31,364 nucleotides of DNA from ZC4RG17 sp035304485 (GTDB taxonomy: Bacteria > Actinomycetota > Acidimicrobiia > Spongiisociales > ZC4RG35): the NCBI GenBank assembly GCA_035304485.1, contig DATGPZ010000025.1, positions 1 to 31,364 of the forward strand, given 5' to 3'. Below are positions 14,444 to 22,208 of the stretch, piece by piece (the first letter of the stretch is position 1; the number at the start of each line of letters is the position of its first letter). The position numbers and the translations under genes were made by a program. Below the pieces are notes generated by a model. That model was not told where the DNA came from, did not search any database, and worked only from the letters and a program-made list of their open reading frames with translations.

Positions 14444-15874
14444 TCAGGGACCGAACAAGGAGCCCCCGAGACTTCCTAGGAGCTCGTCGACCGTGTCGAG
14501 GAGGTCGTTGGTCGTCTCGTCGAGAGCTTCGGTCGTGTTCGACAACGTGTCGCCGACGGTTCCGGTGACATCTTCGACGAGGTCGGTCACGGCTTGGCCC
14601 GTTCCATTCACGGTCTCGGTCAGGTCGCCCGAGGTCAGCGCTCCGGTGACGGTGTTCAGGGCATCGCCGACCGCGGTTCCGGTTTGGTCGAGTGCGTCGA
14701 CCACCGTTCCGGTGAGCGAACCGGCCAGATTGCCGACCGTGTCGAGTGTCCCTCCCGTCGCGTCGACTGTCTCGTCGATCAGATCCCCACCCCCAGAGCT
14801 CGAACTCGGCGGGGTCGAAGTGGGAGGTGGCGTCGCGGCGACCGACGACGTGACCGGAGCGTCCCCGCTGGCGGTCGGCGGGGAGGCGTCAGGTTCTTCA
14901 GTGGCCGGCTGGGCCGAGTCAGTCGGGACGATCGTCGTCGTGACCTGCTCGCCGGGTTGCTCCGCCTCTCCGCTCGCAGTCCCCGGGTCGTCGGATTCAT
15001 CGGCCCCGGTGGTAGCCGGACGGTCCAGATCGGCTGGCCGAGGCTCCGATTCCTGCACGAGGCTGACCGGCTCCGGAGCCTCGGACACGTGATCTTGTCC
15101 GGCCACCGGAGTAGGAAGCGAGAGAGTCACGGCGGTCCCGATCGCCAGCAACGAAGCGGCCACCGCTCCGCCGCCGACCACCAAGCCGGGCGAAGTCGCC
15201 GTGGCGGCGCCTGCTGCTCCGCTCCCCGCCAGGGGTCGGAGCATCTTGCGCAGCCAGCGCAGCACGCTCTCGCCGAAGGCCAGGGGGACGAGACCGCGGA
15301 ACCGCTTGTCGAGGACACCGCCGTTGTTCTCCAGATAGCTGCGGAGCTTGCCCAGAGCCCGCGACTGGGTCACCCGCACGTTGACGTGGGTCACGCCGAG
15401 GCGCTGGGCGACCGTCTCGGTGCTCATCTCGTCCATCACTCGCATCGACACCACGTCGCGCTCGCGATCGGCCAGGATCGAGAGGGCGGCGGTGACCTCG
15501 GCGGCCGCGCCTTCCGCCCACAGCGGTTCGTCGGCCCCGCCGGTGGGGTCGACGCTTTCGGGCATGGTGTCGGTCAGCGTCTCGGGCCGCCGGTAGCGGC
15601 GGCGGTGATGATCCGCACACCTCCGATACGCCACGGTGAAGAGCCAGGCTCGGAAACGGTTCCAGTCCTCGTCCAAGTCGTCGAGTTGACGGAAGGCGGC
15701 ATACATGACTTCTTGGGCGAGATCCTCGGGCTCACTCACCCCCTTGCGAGCCGCGTATCTGACCAGGATCGGTCGAAAGTACCGATCGATCTGTGCCCAT
15801 GCCGAGGGATCCCCCGACCGAGCAGCGGAGATAACGACATCCTGGGAGATGTCGCCGCCGACGGTGTCCTGCAT
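14444..15874 (-). CDS. ECF sigma factor fused to a membrane anchor and repetitive outer tail
   Basis: A 476-residue fusion. Residues about 10-90 are sigma region 2 (D-L-A-Q-E-V-M-Y-A-A-F near 47-57, F-R-A-W-L-F-T-V-A-Y-R-R-C-A-D near 73-87). About 125-185 are region 4 (A-D-R-E-R-D-V-V-S, R-L-G-V-T-H-V-N-V-R-V). Ordinary ECF factors stop at about 190. Here a linker leads to one hydrophobic helix (about 235-258), then a Pro/Ser/Thr/Glu-rich stretch (about 260-365) and a tail of about 110 residues with repeated T-G-x-x-V-x-D-x-L patterns, which looks amphipathic. The predicted layout is sigma inside, tail outside. No separate anti-sigma gene is adjacent. The ATG has a -10-like TAATCT 6 bases upstream. 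What releases the sigma domain, if anything, is unknown. Confidence 0.85.
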   Translation of the reverse strand: MQDTVGGDISQDVVISAARSGDPSAWAQIDRYFRPILVRYAARKGVSEPEDLAQEVMYAAFRQLDDLDEDWNRFRAWLFTVAYRRCADHHRRRYRRPETLTDTMPESVDPTGGADEPLWAEGAAAEVTAALSILADRERDVVSMRVMDEMSTETVAQRLGVTHVNVRVTQSRALGKLRSYLENNGGVLDKRFRGLVPLAFGESVLRWLRKMLRPLAGSGAAGAATATSPGLVVGGGAVAASLLAIGTAVTLSLPTPVAGQDHVSEAPEPVSLVQESEPRPADLDRPATTGADESDDPGTASGEAEQPGEQVTTTIVPTDSAQPATEEPDASPPTASGDAPVTSSVAATPPPTSTPPSSSSGGGDLIDETVDATGGTLDTVGNLAGSLTGTVVDALDQTGTAVGDALNTVTGALTSGDLTETVNGTGQAVTDLVEDVTGTVGDTLSNTTEALDETTNDLLDTVDELLGSLGGSLFGP

Positions 15875-15880
15875 GCGTAG

Positions 15881-15886
15881 AGATTA
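15881..15886 (-). promoter_or_regulatory. -10 box for the ECF sigma gene (leaderless type)
   Basis: On the minus strand TAATCT lies 6 bases before the ATG, overlapping CATAAT two bases further out. No Shine-Dalgarno site is present. Confidence 0.45.
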
Positions 15887-15921
15887 TGCCCTGGTTTTTC
15901 AGATGCGCCAGAGGGATTGCC

Positions 15922-16731
15922 TCAGACACCCGTGAATCGGGGTGGTCGCCGCTCACGCAGAGCTGTGATCGCCTCGTCCAGATCTCGAGAGTGGAGAAAG
16001 GACGAGTTCCAGAGTGCGACATGGTCGAGTGCCTGTTCGACCGTCATCTCGGCCCCCGCCCGAAGTACGGCTTTGGAACCCTGCACTGCCAGCGGGGAGT
16101 TGGCGGCGATCTGGGAGGCCAGGGCCCGGGCGGCGTCGAAGAGGCTGGACTGGTCCTCATAGACGTCGTTGACCAGGCCGATCTTCGCTGCCCGGGCTGC
16201 GTCTATGTCCTTGCCGGTGTAGACGAGCTCGGCGACGTGGCCGGGCGACAGGATCGACGGGAGCCGTTGGAGTGTGCCGACGTCCGCCACGATGGCGAGT
16301 TTCGTCTCTCTCACCGAGAACACGGCGTCGGCGGCGGCCAACCGGATGTCACATGCCGTGATGAGGTCGATGCCTGCTCCGAGGCAGTGGCCGTGGACCG
16401 CCGCAATCACTGGCTTGGTCGTGTCGGCGAAGGCGCTCATCGTGGCCTGGAGTCGCCTGATGGATCGGTAGAGGGCCATTCGCTGCTCTACCTCGGAACG
16501 GCCCTCCGGACGGAAGCCGGCCAGCATCTCGAGGTCGATTCCCACGGTGAAACAGGGGCCACGACCGGCGATCACCAGAGCTCTCACCTCGGGGTCCCGA
16601 TCCAGGTCGGACACGGCGCTCGGAAGGTCGACCCATAGGTCATCCGACAGCGCATTCAGCTTGGCGGGCCGATTCAGCCACAGCCATCCGACCCCGTCGC
16701 GGCGCTCGACCTCGAGATGCTGATAACCCAT
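15922..16731 (-). CDS. Enoyl-CoA hydratase/isomerase family, dienoyl-CoA isomerase-like
   Basis: A 269-residue crotonase-fold enzyme. The oxyanion-hole regions are near residues 65-72 (T-V-G-I-D-L-E-M-L) and 113-121 (H-G-H-C-L-G-A-G-I). Residues D122, E142 and D150 have the same spacing (20 and 28 residues) as D176, E196 and D204 of rat ECH1, and the segment A-D-V-G-T-L-Q-R-L-P is shared with it. This points to delta(3,5)-delta(2,4)-dienoyl-CoA isomerase, which shifts double bonds during breakdown of unsaturated acyl-CoAs, rather than a simple hydratase. It lies 25 bases after the ABC permease stop on the same strand, so it may be co-transcribed; a -10-like TAGGCT 6 bases before the ATG could give it its own leaderless mRNA. 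Confidence 0.88.
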   Translation of the reverse strand: MGYQHLEVERRDGVGWLWLNRPAKLNALSDDLWVDLPSAVSDLDRDPEVRALVIAGRGPCFTVGIDLEMLAGFRPEGRSEVEQRMALYRSIRRLQATMSAFADTTKPVIAAVHGHCLGAGIDLITACDIRLAAADAVFSVRETKLAIVADVGTLQRLPSILSPGHVAELVYTGKDIDAARAAKIGLVNDVYEDQSSLFDAARALASQIAANSPLAVQGSKAVLRAGAEMTVEQALDHVALWNSSFLHSRDLDEAITALRERRPPRFTGV

Positions 16732-16756
16732 TTCCGCAGCCTATCGGTCTCGACCG

Positions 16757-17959
16757 CTACTCGGCCGACCGGTAAGCCTCCCGCCACTTGACCCGGCCAC
16801 CGAAGCGGAGCAGGCCCCCGGCGTAGACCCGGCCGGCCAAGCGGACCAGCAGGGCGATCGTGACCATCGTGATCAGGACGGCGGCTGTCATCTCCAGGGC
16901 GTTTATGTCGCCGATGGCTAGACGGATGGGAGCGACGTAGGGAGCCGAGAAAGGTATGTAGGTCCCGACCATCGCCACCGTGCCGTCCGGGTCGTTGAGG
17001 GCAGCGAAGCTGAACAGGTAACCGACCAACGCCACGATCGTCAGGGGACCGACCGCGTTCTGGGCGTCTTCCATGCGCGACACCAGGGAGCCGGCCGCTC
17101 CATAGAGGATGGCGTAGAGCAGGAACCCGAGGATGAACCAGCCGATCAGGGCAACGACGGAGTCGAAGGGCACCGCCGGAATCTCGACCGCGTTGGTGAT
17201 GTAGATGGCGCCGAGACCGGCTGCCACGACCACCACGAGTTGAGCGAGGCCCAGCAGGCCGATGCCGATCAGCTTTCCGCCCAGGATGTGCCACGGCCGC
17301 AATGTCGACAACAGGACCTCGACCACCCGGTTGGTCTTCTCCTCGGTGACGCCAGAGAGCATCCAGGAGCCGTACATGAGGATGGCGGCGTACATCAGGA
17401 CGAGCCCGGCGAAAGCGACCACGCCGCGTACGGCTTCGTCTTCCTCATCGGCGCCGGCGGTGCGCCGCATCTGGAGTGGATCGGTGGTGAGGATCCGGAC
17501 CACTTCGGCCGCTTCTTCACCCGATTCCACCAGTTCCTGGACTCGCCGTGTCCCGGCAGCCCGCTGGAGGAGGGACTCGATGGCCGAACCGCCGAACGCG
17601 CCTCCCGGACCTGTCACGAGTTCAGTGCCGTCGACGAGGACGACGTCGACGTCGTCGTTCTCCAAGGCGGCTTCGGCGGATTCCAGGTCGTCGAAGGCGA
17701 CCGTCTCGAACTCGTCGGGCTCGTCGTCGCCGGCCTCCTCGAGCGCGATCGCCTCGGCAGTGGCGACGATGTCCTCGCCGCCTTCGCCGACCAGCCCTAT
17801 CTGATATGTGGTGGCTCCTCCCTGGAGAAGAGCGGGCACCACGAATGCCCCACCCAGGAGGATGACGATGAAGACGGTGCTGAACAGATAGCTCTTCGAT
17901 CGTCCTCGCTCCCGCAGTTCGCGCTGTGCCACCAGCCAGACTGCTCGCCACCAGCTCAT
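16757..17959 (-). CDS. ABC-2 type exporter permease (NatB-like)
   Basis: A 400-residue membrane protein of the ABC-2 family (NatB/ABC2_membrane_3 type). One helix lies at about residues 24-46, followed by an acidic extracytoplasmic domain of about 130 residues, then five or six helices from about 180 onward. The cytoplasmic loop after helix 2 has E-E-K-T-N-R-V-V-E-V-L-L-S near 208-220, a hallmark of this family. With the ATPase encoded just before it (ATGA overlap at 17956-17959) it should form an exporter for ions, drugs or lipids; the substrate cannot be deduced. The outer domain is unusually rich in Asp and Glu. Confidence 0.9.
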   Translation of the reverse strand: MSWWRAVWLVAQRELRERGRSKSYLFSTVFIVILLGGAFVVPALLQGGATTYQIGLVGEGGEDIVATAEAIALEEAGDDEPDEFETVAFDDLESAEAALENDDVDVVLVDGTELVTGPGGAFGGSAIESLLQRAAGTRRVQELVESGEEAAEVVRILTTDPLQMRRTAGADEEDEAVRGVVAFAGLVLMYAAILMYGSWMLSGVTEEKTNRVVEVLLSTLRPWHILGGKLIGIGLLGLAQLVVVVAAGLGAIYITNAVEIPAVPFDSVVALIGWFILGFLLYAILYGAAGSLVSRMEDAQNAVGPLTIVALVGYLFSFAALNDPDGTVAMVGTYIPFSAPYVAPIRLAIGDINALEMTAAVLITMVTIALLVRLAGRVYAGGLLRFGGRVKWREAYRSAE

Positions 17960-18843
17960 GCCACGGCCTCCCTGAATAGATCGGTGAGAGATGGGGTCGT
18001 GTAGACGAAGTGGCGGACGACACCACCCTTCTCCGCCTCTGCGAGGACCTGGCGGACATCGGTATCGGCGTCGATCGTCAGGACATGGCGACCGTCCACT
18101 ACCTCCGCCGATCGCACTCCATCGAGGAGTGACAGAACGGAGTCGGCCGAACCCTCCATCTCGAGCTCCAGGTGACGGATGGGAGCTGCCGCTTTGAGCT
18201 GGGCGACGTTGCCCACCGCCACGATCTTGCCCTCGTTGATGATCGCGACGTCATCGCAGAGGTCTTCCACCAGGTCGAGCTGATGGGACGAGAACACGAC
18301 CGCCTTGCCCTCCCGGGCCTGACCTCGCAGGATCTCGGCCATGGTGTCGACGCCGATCGGGTCGAGGCCAGACAGCGGCTCGTCCAGGACCATCAGGTCG
18401 GGGTCGTGCACGAGCGCAGCCGCCAGCTGGACTCGTTGCTGATTCCCGTGGGAGAGGGTCTCTGTGGGCGCGTCGCGGCGATCGGCCAAGCCGAGAGTCT
18501 CCAGCCACCGATCGGCGGCGGCGCTGGCGTCCCGGGTGGACATGCCGTGGATCTTGCCCATGTAGGTGAGCTGATCGTGTGCCTTCATCTTGGGGTACAG
18601 CCCGCGTTGTTCGGGCATGTATCCGAAGCGCATCCGGGTTTCGTGGGTTATCGGTTGCCCGTTCCACCGGACTTCGCCGGAATCGGGCCTGACCAGGCCG
18701 AACACGGCTCGCATGGTGGTGGTCTTGCCGGCTCCGTTCGGGCCCAAGAAGCCCATCATCCGGCCCGGCTTCACCTGGAACGTGCAACCGTCGAGTGCCA
18801 CGACCTCCCCGTAGCGCTTGTGGAGGTCGATGATTTCCAGCAT
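17956..18843 (-). CDS. ABC exporter ATPase (NatA/CcmA-like)
   Basis: A 295-residue ABC ATPase. Walker A G-P-N-G-A-G-K-T is at 34-41, the signature L-S-H-G-N-Q-Q-R-V at 130-138 (the N-Q-Q form typical of NatA-type exporters) and Walker B L-M-V-L-D-E-P at 150-156, followed by the H-switch in S-S-H-Q. The C-terminal 80 residues form the DUF4162-like extension common in this subfamily. It is translationally coupled to the permease gene. It is transcribed away from the two-component system, whose genes start 109 bases upstream on the other strand; such kinases often control adjacent exporters, which is inference here. Confidence 0.93.
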   Translation of the reverse strand: MLEIIDLHKRYGEVVALDGCTFQVKPGRMMGFLGPNGAGKTTTMRAVFGLVRPDSGEVRWNGQPITHETRMRFGYMPEQRGLYPKMKAHDQLTYMGKIHGMSTRDASAAADRWLETLGLADRRDAPTETLSHGNQQRVQLAAALVHDPDLMVLDEPLSGLDPIGVDTMAEILRGQAREGKAVVFSSHQLDLVEDLCDDVAIINEGKIVAVGNVAQLKAAAPIRHLELEMEGSADSVLSLLDGVRSAEVVDGRHVLTIDADTDVRQVLAEAEKGGVVRHFVYTTPSLTDLFREAVA

Positions 18844-18940
18844 GTCATCAGGTTATGGGGGAGACCCGGCGACGGTCATCAGCCGCCGGTCGGAAAACCG
18901 CATCCCCCTCGCGGCGGATGCAGGGCGGACTCGCGCGCCA

Positions 18941-18946
18941 TAGCCT
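18941..18946 (+). promoter_or_regulatory. -10 box for the kinase operon (leaderless type)
   Basis: TAGCCT lies 6 bases before the GTG at 18953. A GAGGA directly before the GTG is too close to act as a normal ribosome site, so a leaderless mRNA is favoured. Confidence 0.45.
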
Positions 18947-18952
18947 GAGGAT

Positions 18953-20143
18953 GTGAGTATCGACCGCTCTTCGATCAGATGGACCGACCTGCTCACCGCC
19001 GGTCTTCTCACCGTCCTGGCCCTACTGGCGGTGTCGATCAACCGGGCCGCCCTTCCCGAGTTCGAAGAGGGCCTCCAGTCTCAGGATCTCGCCCTGGTGG
19101 CGTTGGCCCTCTCGATGGCGTTTCGGCGTCGGGCACCCCTCACCGTCCTGGCCTTCGCCACCGTCACCTTCTCCGTGATCAGCCTCCTGCACATCCCGGA
19201 AGGAACCATTTCATCGATCGCGCTCTTCTTGGCACTGTTCTCGGCGGGCGCCTACAGCCATCACCGCATGCGGGACTGGGTGAGAGCAGCGGCGGTGGCG
19301 GTCTCCATGGGTGCTCTGGCATGGTTCATCTTCCGAGGGGACCAGGATCTGCCCGGCGGTTTCCTCCTGTATCAGACCTTCTCGCTGTTGTTGAACACTG
19401 CCTTCTTCGGTGTGGGCTGGTTGATGGGTGACCTGTGGCGCAAGCGAGCCGAGGACCGAGAGGAGCTGGCGCGGCGGGCCGAGATCCTCGAACGTCAACG
19501 GAACCAGTTGGCCGAACAGGCGGTGGCGGCCGAGCGACTCCGGATCGCACGCGAGCTGCACGATGTGGTAGCCCACCACGTGAGCCTGATGGGAGTCCAA
19601 GCGGGCGCCGCCCGGCGGATGATCCAGCGCGACCCCGCCAAGGTGGAAGAGATCCTCTCGGAGATCGAGGCGACGGGCCGCGAGGCGGTCGGTGAGATGG
19701 GACGGCTGGTGGGGTTCATCCGAGAGAAGGGGGAGTTGGAGAAGGGGGAGCCGGTGGCACCCCAGCCCACTCTGGACCGGCTCGACGCCCTGGTCGACCA
19801 CATGCGCGCTGCCGGTCTCGAGATCACCGTCCATCGGGTCGGCCGAAGGCGCGACCTCGAACCGACCGTCGACCTGTCGGCGTTTCGAGTGGTCCAGGAG
19901 GCGCTCACCAACGCCTTGAAGCACGGGTCGAGGCCCGAGGTCGTCGTGGAGATCGGCTACCTCGTGGACGATCTCTCCATCCGCGTGCGCAATCCGGCTG
20001 ACACTGTGCCCTCCAACGGGTCAGGTCGAGGCCTGCTCGGCATGCGGGAGAGAGTGGCGGTTTCCGGTGGCCGCATCCACACTGGCATGCGGCGAGGGTG
20101 GTTCGAGGTGGAAGCGCGGTTTCCCTACGCGGAGACATCGTGA
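18953..20143 (+). CDS. NarL-type sensor histidine kinase
   Basis: A 396-residue membrane histidine kinase. The N-terminal 160 residues hold about five to six hydrophobic helices (about 12-30, 45-57, 62-80, 86-100, 110-128, 140-158) with almost no outer loop, as in kinases that sense membrane state or antibiotics. A short coiled coil (165-195) leads to a HisKA_3 domain with R-E-L-H-D-V-V-A-H-H near 200-209, H203 being the phosphorylated residue. The ATPase domain has the N-box with N320 and a G-R-G-L-L-G-M box near 354-360. The gene begins with GTG and ends in a 4-base overlap with the response regulator gene. The cognate regulator is therefore clear; the stimulus is not. Confidence 0.93.
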   Translation: MSIDRSSIRWTDLLTAGLLTVLALLAVSINRAALPEFEEGLQSQDLALVALALSMAFRRRAPLTVLAFATVTFSVISLLHIPEGTISSIALFLALFSAGAYSHHRMRDWVRAAAVAVSMGALAWFIFRGDQDLPGGFLLYQTFSLLLNTAFFGVGWLMGDLWRKRAEDREELARRAEILERQRNQLAEQAVAAERLRIARELHDVVAHHVSLMGVQAGAARRMIQRDPAKVEEILSEIEATGREAVGEMGRLVGFIREKGELEKGEPVAPQPTLDRLDALVDHMRAAGLEITVHRVGRRRDLEPTVDLSAFRVVQEALTNALKHGSRPEVVVEIGYLVDDLSIRVRNPADTVPSNGSGRGLLGMRERVAVSGGRIHTGMRRGWFEVEARFPYAETS

Positions 20144-20793
20144 TCAGGGTCGTGCTGGCCGACGACCAGGACATGGTCCGGGCCGGGTTCCGGCTGATCC
20201 TCGAGAGCGTCGACGACATCGACGTCGTCGGCGAGGCGGCGGATGGGACCGAGGCCATCGGGGTGGCGTCCCGGGAGCGTCCCGATGTAGTCCTGATGGA
20301 CGTCCAGATGCCGAGGCGGGACGGGTTGGCGGCGACCGGTGAGATCGTTGCCTCCCTCCCGGACACACGTGTCGTCATCCTGACCACATTCGAACGGGAC
20401 GACTACGTCTTCCAGGCCCTGCGCCAGGGAGCCGCCGGTTTCATGCTCAAGAACGCCCCTCCCGAGGATCTCATCGAGGCCGTGCGCACCGTTGCCTCTG
20501 GCGACGCCCTGCTGGCTCCGTCGGTCACGCGACGCATCATCGAGGAGTTCTCCCGGCTGTCTCCCGTGGCGGCACCGCCCGAGCTCGAGCGGTTGACGGG
20601 TCGGGAGCGTGAGGTCCTCTTCCTGGTGGGGAGGGGACGGTCCAACAAGGAGATCGCCGAGGAGCTGTTCGTGGGCGAGGCGACGGTCAAGAGCCACGTT
20701 TCGTCGATTCTCACCAAGCTCGGGCTGAGGGATAGGGTCCATGCGGTCGTGTTCGCCTACGAGGCGGGAGTGGTCCGCCCGGGAGGTTCCTGA
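20140..20793 (+). CDS. NarL/FixJ-family response regulator
   Basis: A 217-residue response regulator. The receiver domain (residues 1-118) has acidic residues D8/D9, the phosphate acceptor D54 (V-L-M-D-V-Q-M-P), T82/T83 and K104. A LuxR-type helix-turn-helix follows at about 150-205, with L-T-G-R-E-R-E-V-L and the recognition helix V-K-S-H-V-S-S-I-L. The GTG at 20140 overlaps the kinase stop (GTGA) and has GGAG 5 bases upstream. It was preferred over an in-frame GTG 14 codons earlier, since the receiver fold begins here. Likely targets are the divergent ABC exporter or the downstream lipoprotein gene; that is inference. Confidence 0.95.
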   Translation: MIRVVLADDQDMVRAGFRLILESVDDIDVVGEAADGTEAIGVASRERPDVVLMDVQMPRRDGLAATGEIVASLPDTRVVILTTFERDDYVFQALRQGAAGFMLKNAPPEDLIEAVRTVASGDALLAPSVTRRIIEEFSRLSPVAAPPELERLTGREREVLFLVGRGRSNKEIAEELFVGEATVKSHVSSILTKLGLRDRVHAVVFAYEAGVVRPGGS

Positions 20794-20794
20794 C

Positions 20795-22189
20795 ATGCGA
20801 AACGCCATCGCCCTGCTGGTCTCGACCCTTCTGCTGGTGGCTTGCAGCGGATCCGGTGACGATGGACCGGCAACGACCCGCCCACAATCGTCGACGTCCG
20901 TCCAGGACACGGCGACCACGGCCACCGCCCAGGACACGACCACGTCGGCTCCTGCGGAGTCCACCCCGCTGGATACCCGTATGGAGTGGGTGGCCGACGT
21001 GTTGACGGCCGGAGAGCTCGAGGAGAGCACATATCAGGCGACCTTCACCGGCGACTTCATCCAGGCGGTCTCCTATGACGAGTTCGTGGCGGTCGTCCAA
21101 CAGATCTCGAGTGCCGGCGGTGCCTGGGAAGTGGCAGAGTTCGAGAGTCGGGACAACCTCTCTGGGGTAGCCGTCCTCGCCTCGAGCGGAGGCGAATCGG
21201 TGCGTGCCGATCTGACACTCGAAGCCACGCCGCCTTACCGGATCGCCGGGCTGCGCATGCAGCCGGCCGAGACTCCGACCTTGGACGACCCGCCCGGGGA
21301 TCTCGACGAGGCCGCTTCGCGACTCGCCGAGTTGGGAGACCTCGAACTCGCCGTCATGGAGGCGGAAACCAGCGAATGTGCCCCGGTGTTCGAGGCGGGA
21401 GATGGTGGGGCCATGCCGATCGGATCTGCCTTCAAGCTGTATGTCCTGGGAGCAGTCGCCGACGCAGTCGAGGCGGGGGAGGTTTCCTGGAGCGAGGACG
21501 TCGCCATCACCGAGGAGCACCGATCGATTCCCACCGGAGTTCTCCAAGACGAAGAGGCAGGCGAGACCTTCTCCGTGCGGGAGATGGCCGAGACGATGAT
21601 CGCCTTCTCCGACAACACCGGGACCGACCACCTCATCGGCCTCGTCGGCCGGGAGGCAGTCGAGTCGGCGTTCGAGAAGTACGGGATGGAGGAACCGGCC
21701 CTCAACATCCCCCTCATGGACACGATGGACTTCGCGGCCCTGAAGGTCGGACCCGCGTCCGGCCTGGCTACCCAGTGGCTGGATGCCGATGAAGAGGGAC
21801 GTCGTCAGATCCTGGAACAGATCTCCGATATCTCGCCGGCCGACATCCCCCTCTTGGAGTTCGATCGACCCATCCATCCCGACACGATCGAGTGGTTCGC
21901 CACTCCTTCGGACGTGTGCCGGGTCCTCGTCCAACTCGTGGACCAGGGCGAGCCGATCACCCAGATCCTCTCGATCAACCCCGGGCTTCCCGACGAAGAA
22001 GGCGCCTTCGAGTACATCGCCTTCAAGGGTGGGTCCGAGCCCGGCTTGGTGGCGATGAACTGGCTGGTCGAGCGTCCGGACGGTCGCCGGTTCGTGGTTT
22101 CCGGATCGGTGGTGAATCCGGAAGGTCTGGATCAGCTCGAAGCCACTCTGCTGTTCGGAGCGGTGCGGGATCTAGTGGCGGGAATCTAG
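20795..22189 (+). CDS. Serine hydrolase lipoprotein, class A beta-lactamase fold (Cpe/LpqF-like)
   Basis: A 464-residue secreted lipoprotein. The signal peptide ends in L-L-V-A-C with lipidated C17, followed by a Thr/Ser-rich linker to about residue 58. Residues about 60-160 look like the small alpha+beta N-terminal domain of Cpe/LpqF proteins. The rest is a class A beta-lactamase/transpeptidase-like domain with S211-A-F-K214 (SxxK), S272-D-N (SDN) and K411-G-G in place of K-T-G. Such proteins act as esterases, peptidases or cell wall enzymes more often than as true beta-lactamases. The ATG is one base after the response regulator stop, with GGGAGG 8 bases upstream, so it is the third gene of that operon. 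A link to envelope stress is plausible. Confidence 0.88.
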   Translation: MRNAIALLVSTLLLVACSGSGDDGPATTRPQSSTSVQDTATTATAQDTTTSAPAESTPLDTRMEWVADVLTAGELEESTYQATFTGDFIQAVSYDEFVAVVQQISSAGGAWEVAEFESRDNLSGVAVLASSGGESVRADLTLEATPPYRIAGLRMQPAETPTLDDPPGDLDEAASRLAELGDLELAVMEAETSECAPVFEAGDGGAMPIGSAFKLYVLGAVADAVEAGEVSWSEDVAITEEHRSIPTGVLQDEEAGETFSVREMAETMIAFSDNTGTDHLIGLVGREAVESAFEKYGMEEPALNIPLMDTMDFAALKVGPASGLATQWLDADEEGRRQILEQISDISPADIPLLEFDRPIHPDTIEWFATPSDVCRVLVQLVDQGEPITQILSINPGLPDEEGAFEYIAFKGGSEPGLVAMNWLVERPDGRRFVVSGSVVNPEGLDQLEATLLFGAVRDLVAGI

Positions 22190-22208
22190 GGCAGTCACCC
22201 GTTCAGGC

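Noticed and set aside
14444..14830. Sigma factor tail as a frameshift artefact
   Set aside because: The frame stays open with consistent codon bias and a regular hydrophobic repeat through to the stop, so a real fusion is more likely.
14594..15880. Long open frame of 428 codons on the plus strand opposite the sigma factor
   Set aside because: It mirrors the biased codons of the sigma factor and its tail and shows no family likeness.
20711..21934. Open frame of 407 codons on the minus strand opposite the lipoprotein gene
   Set aside because: It is antisense to a gene with clear signal peptide and catalytic motifs; no domain is seen.
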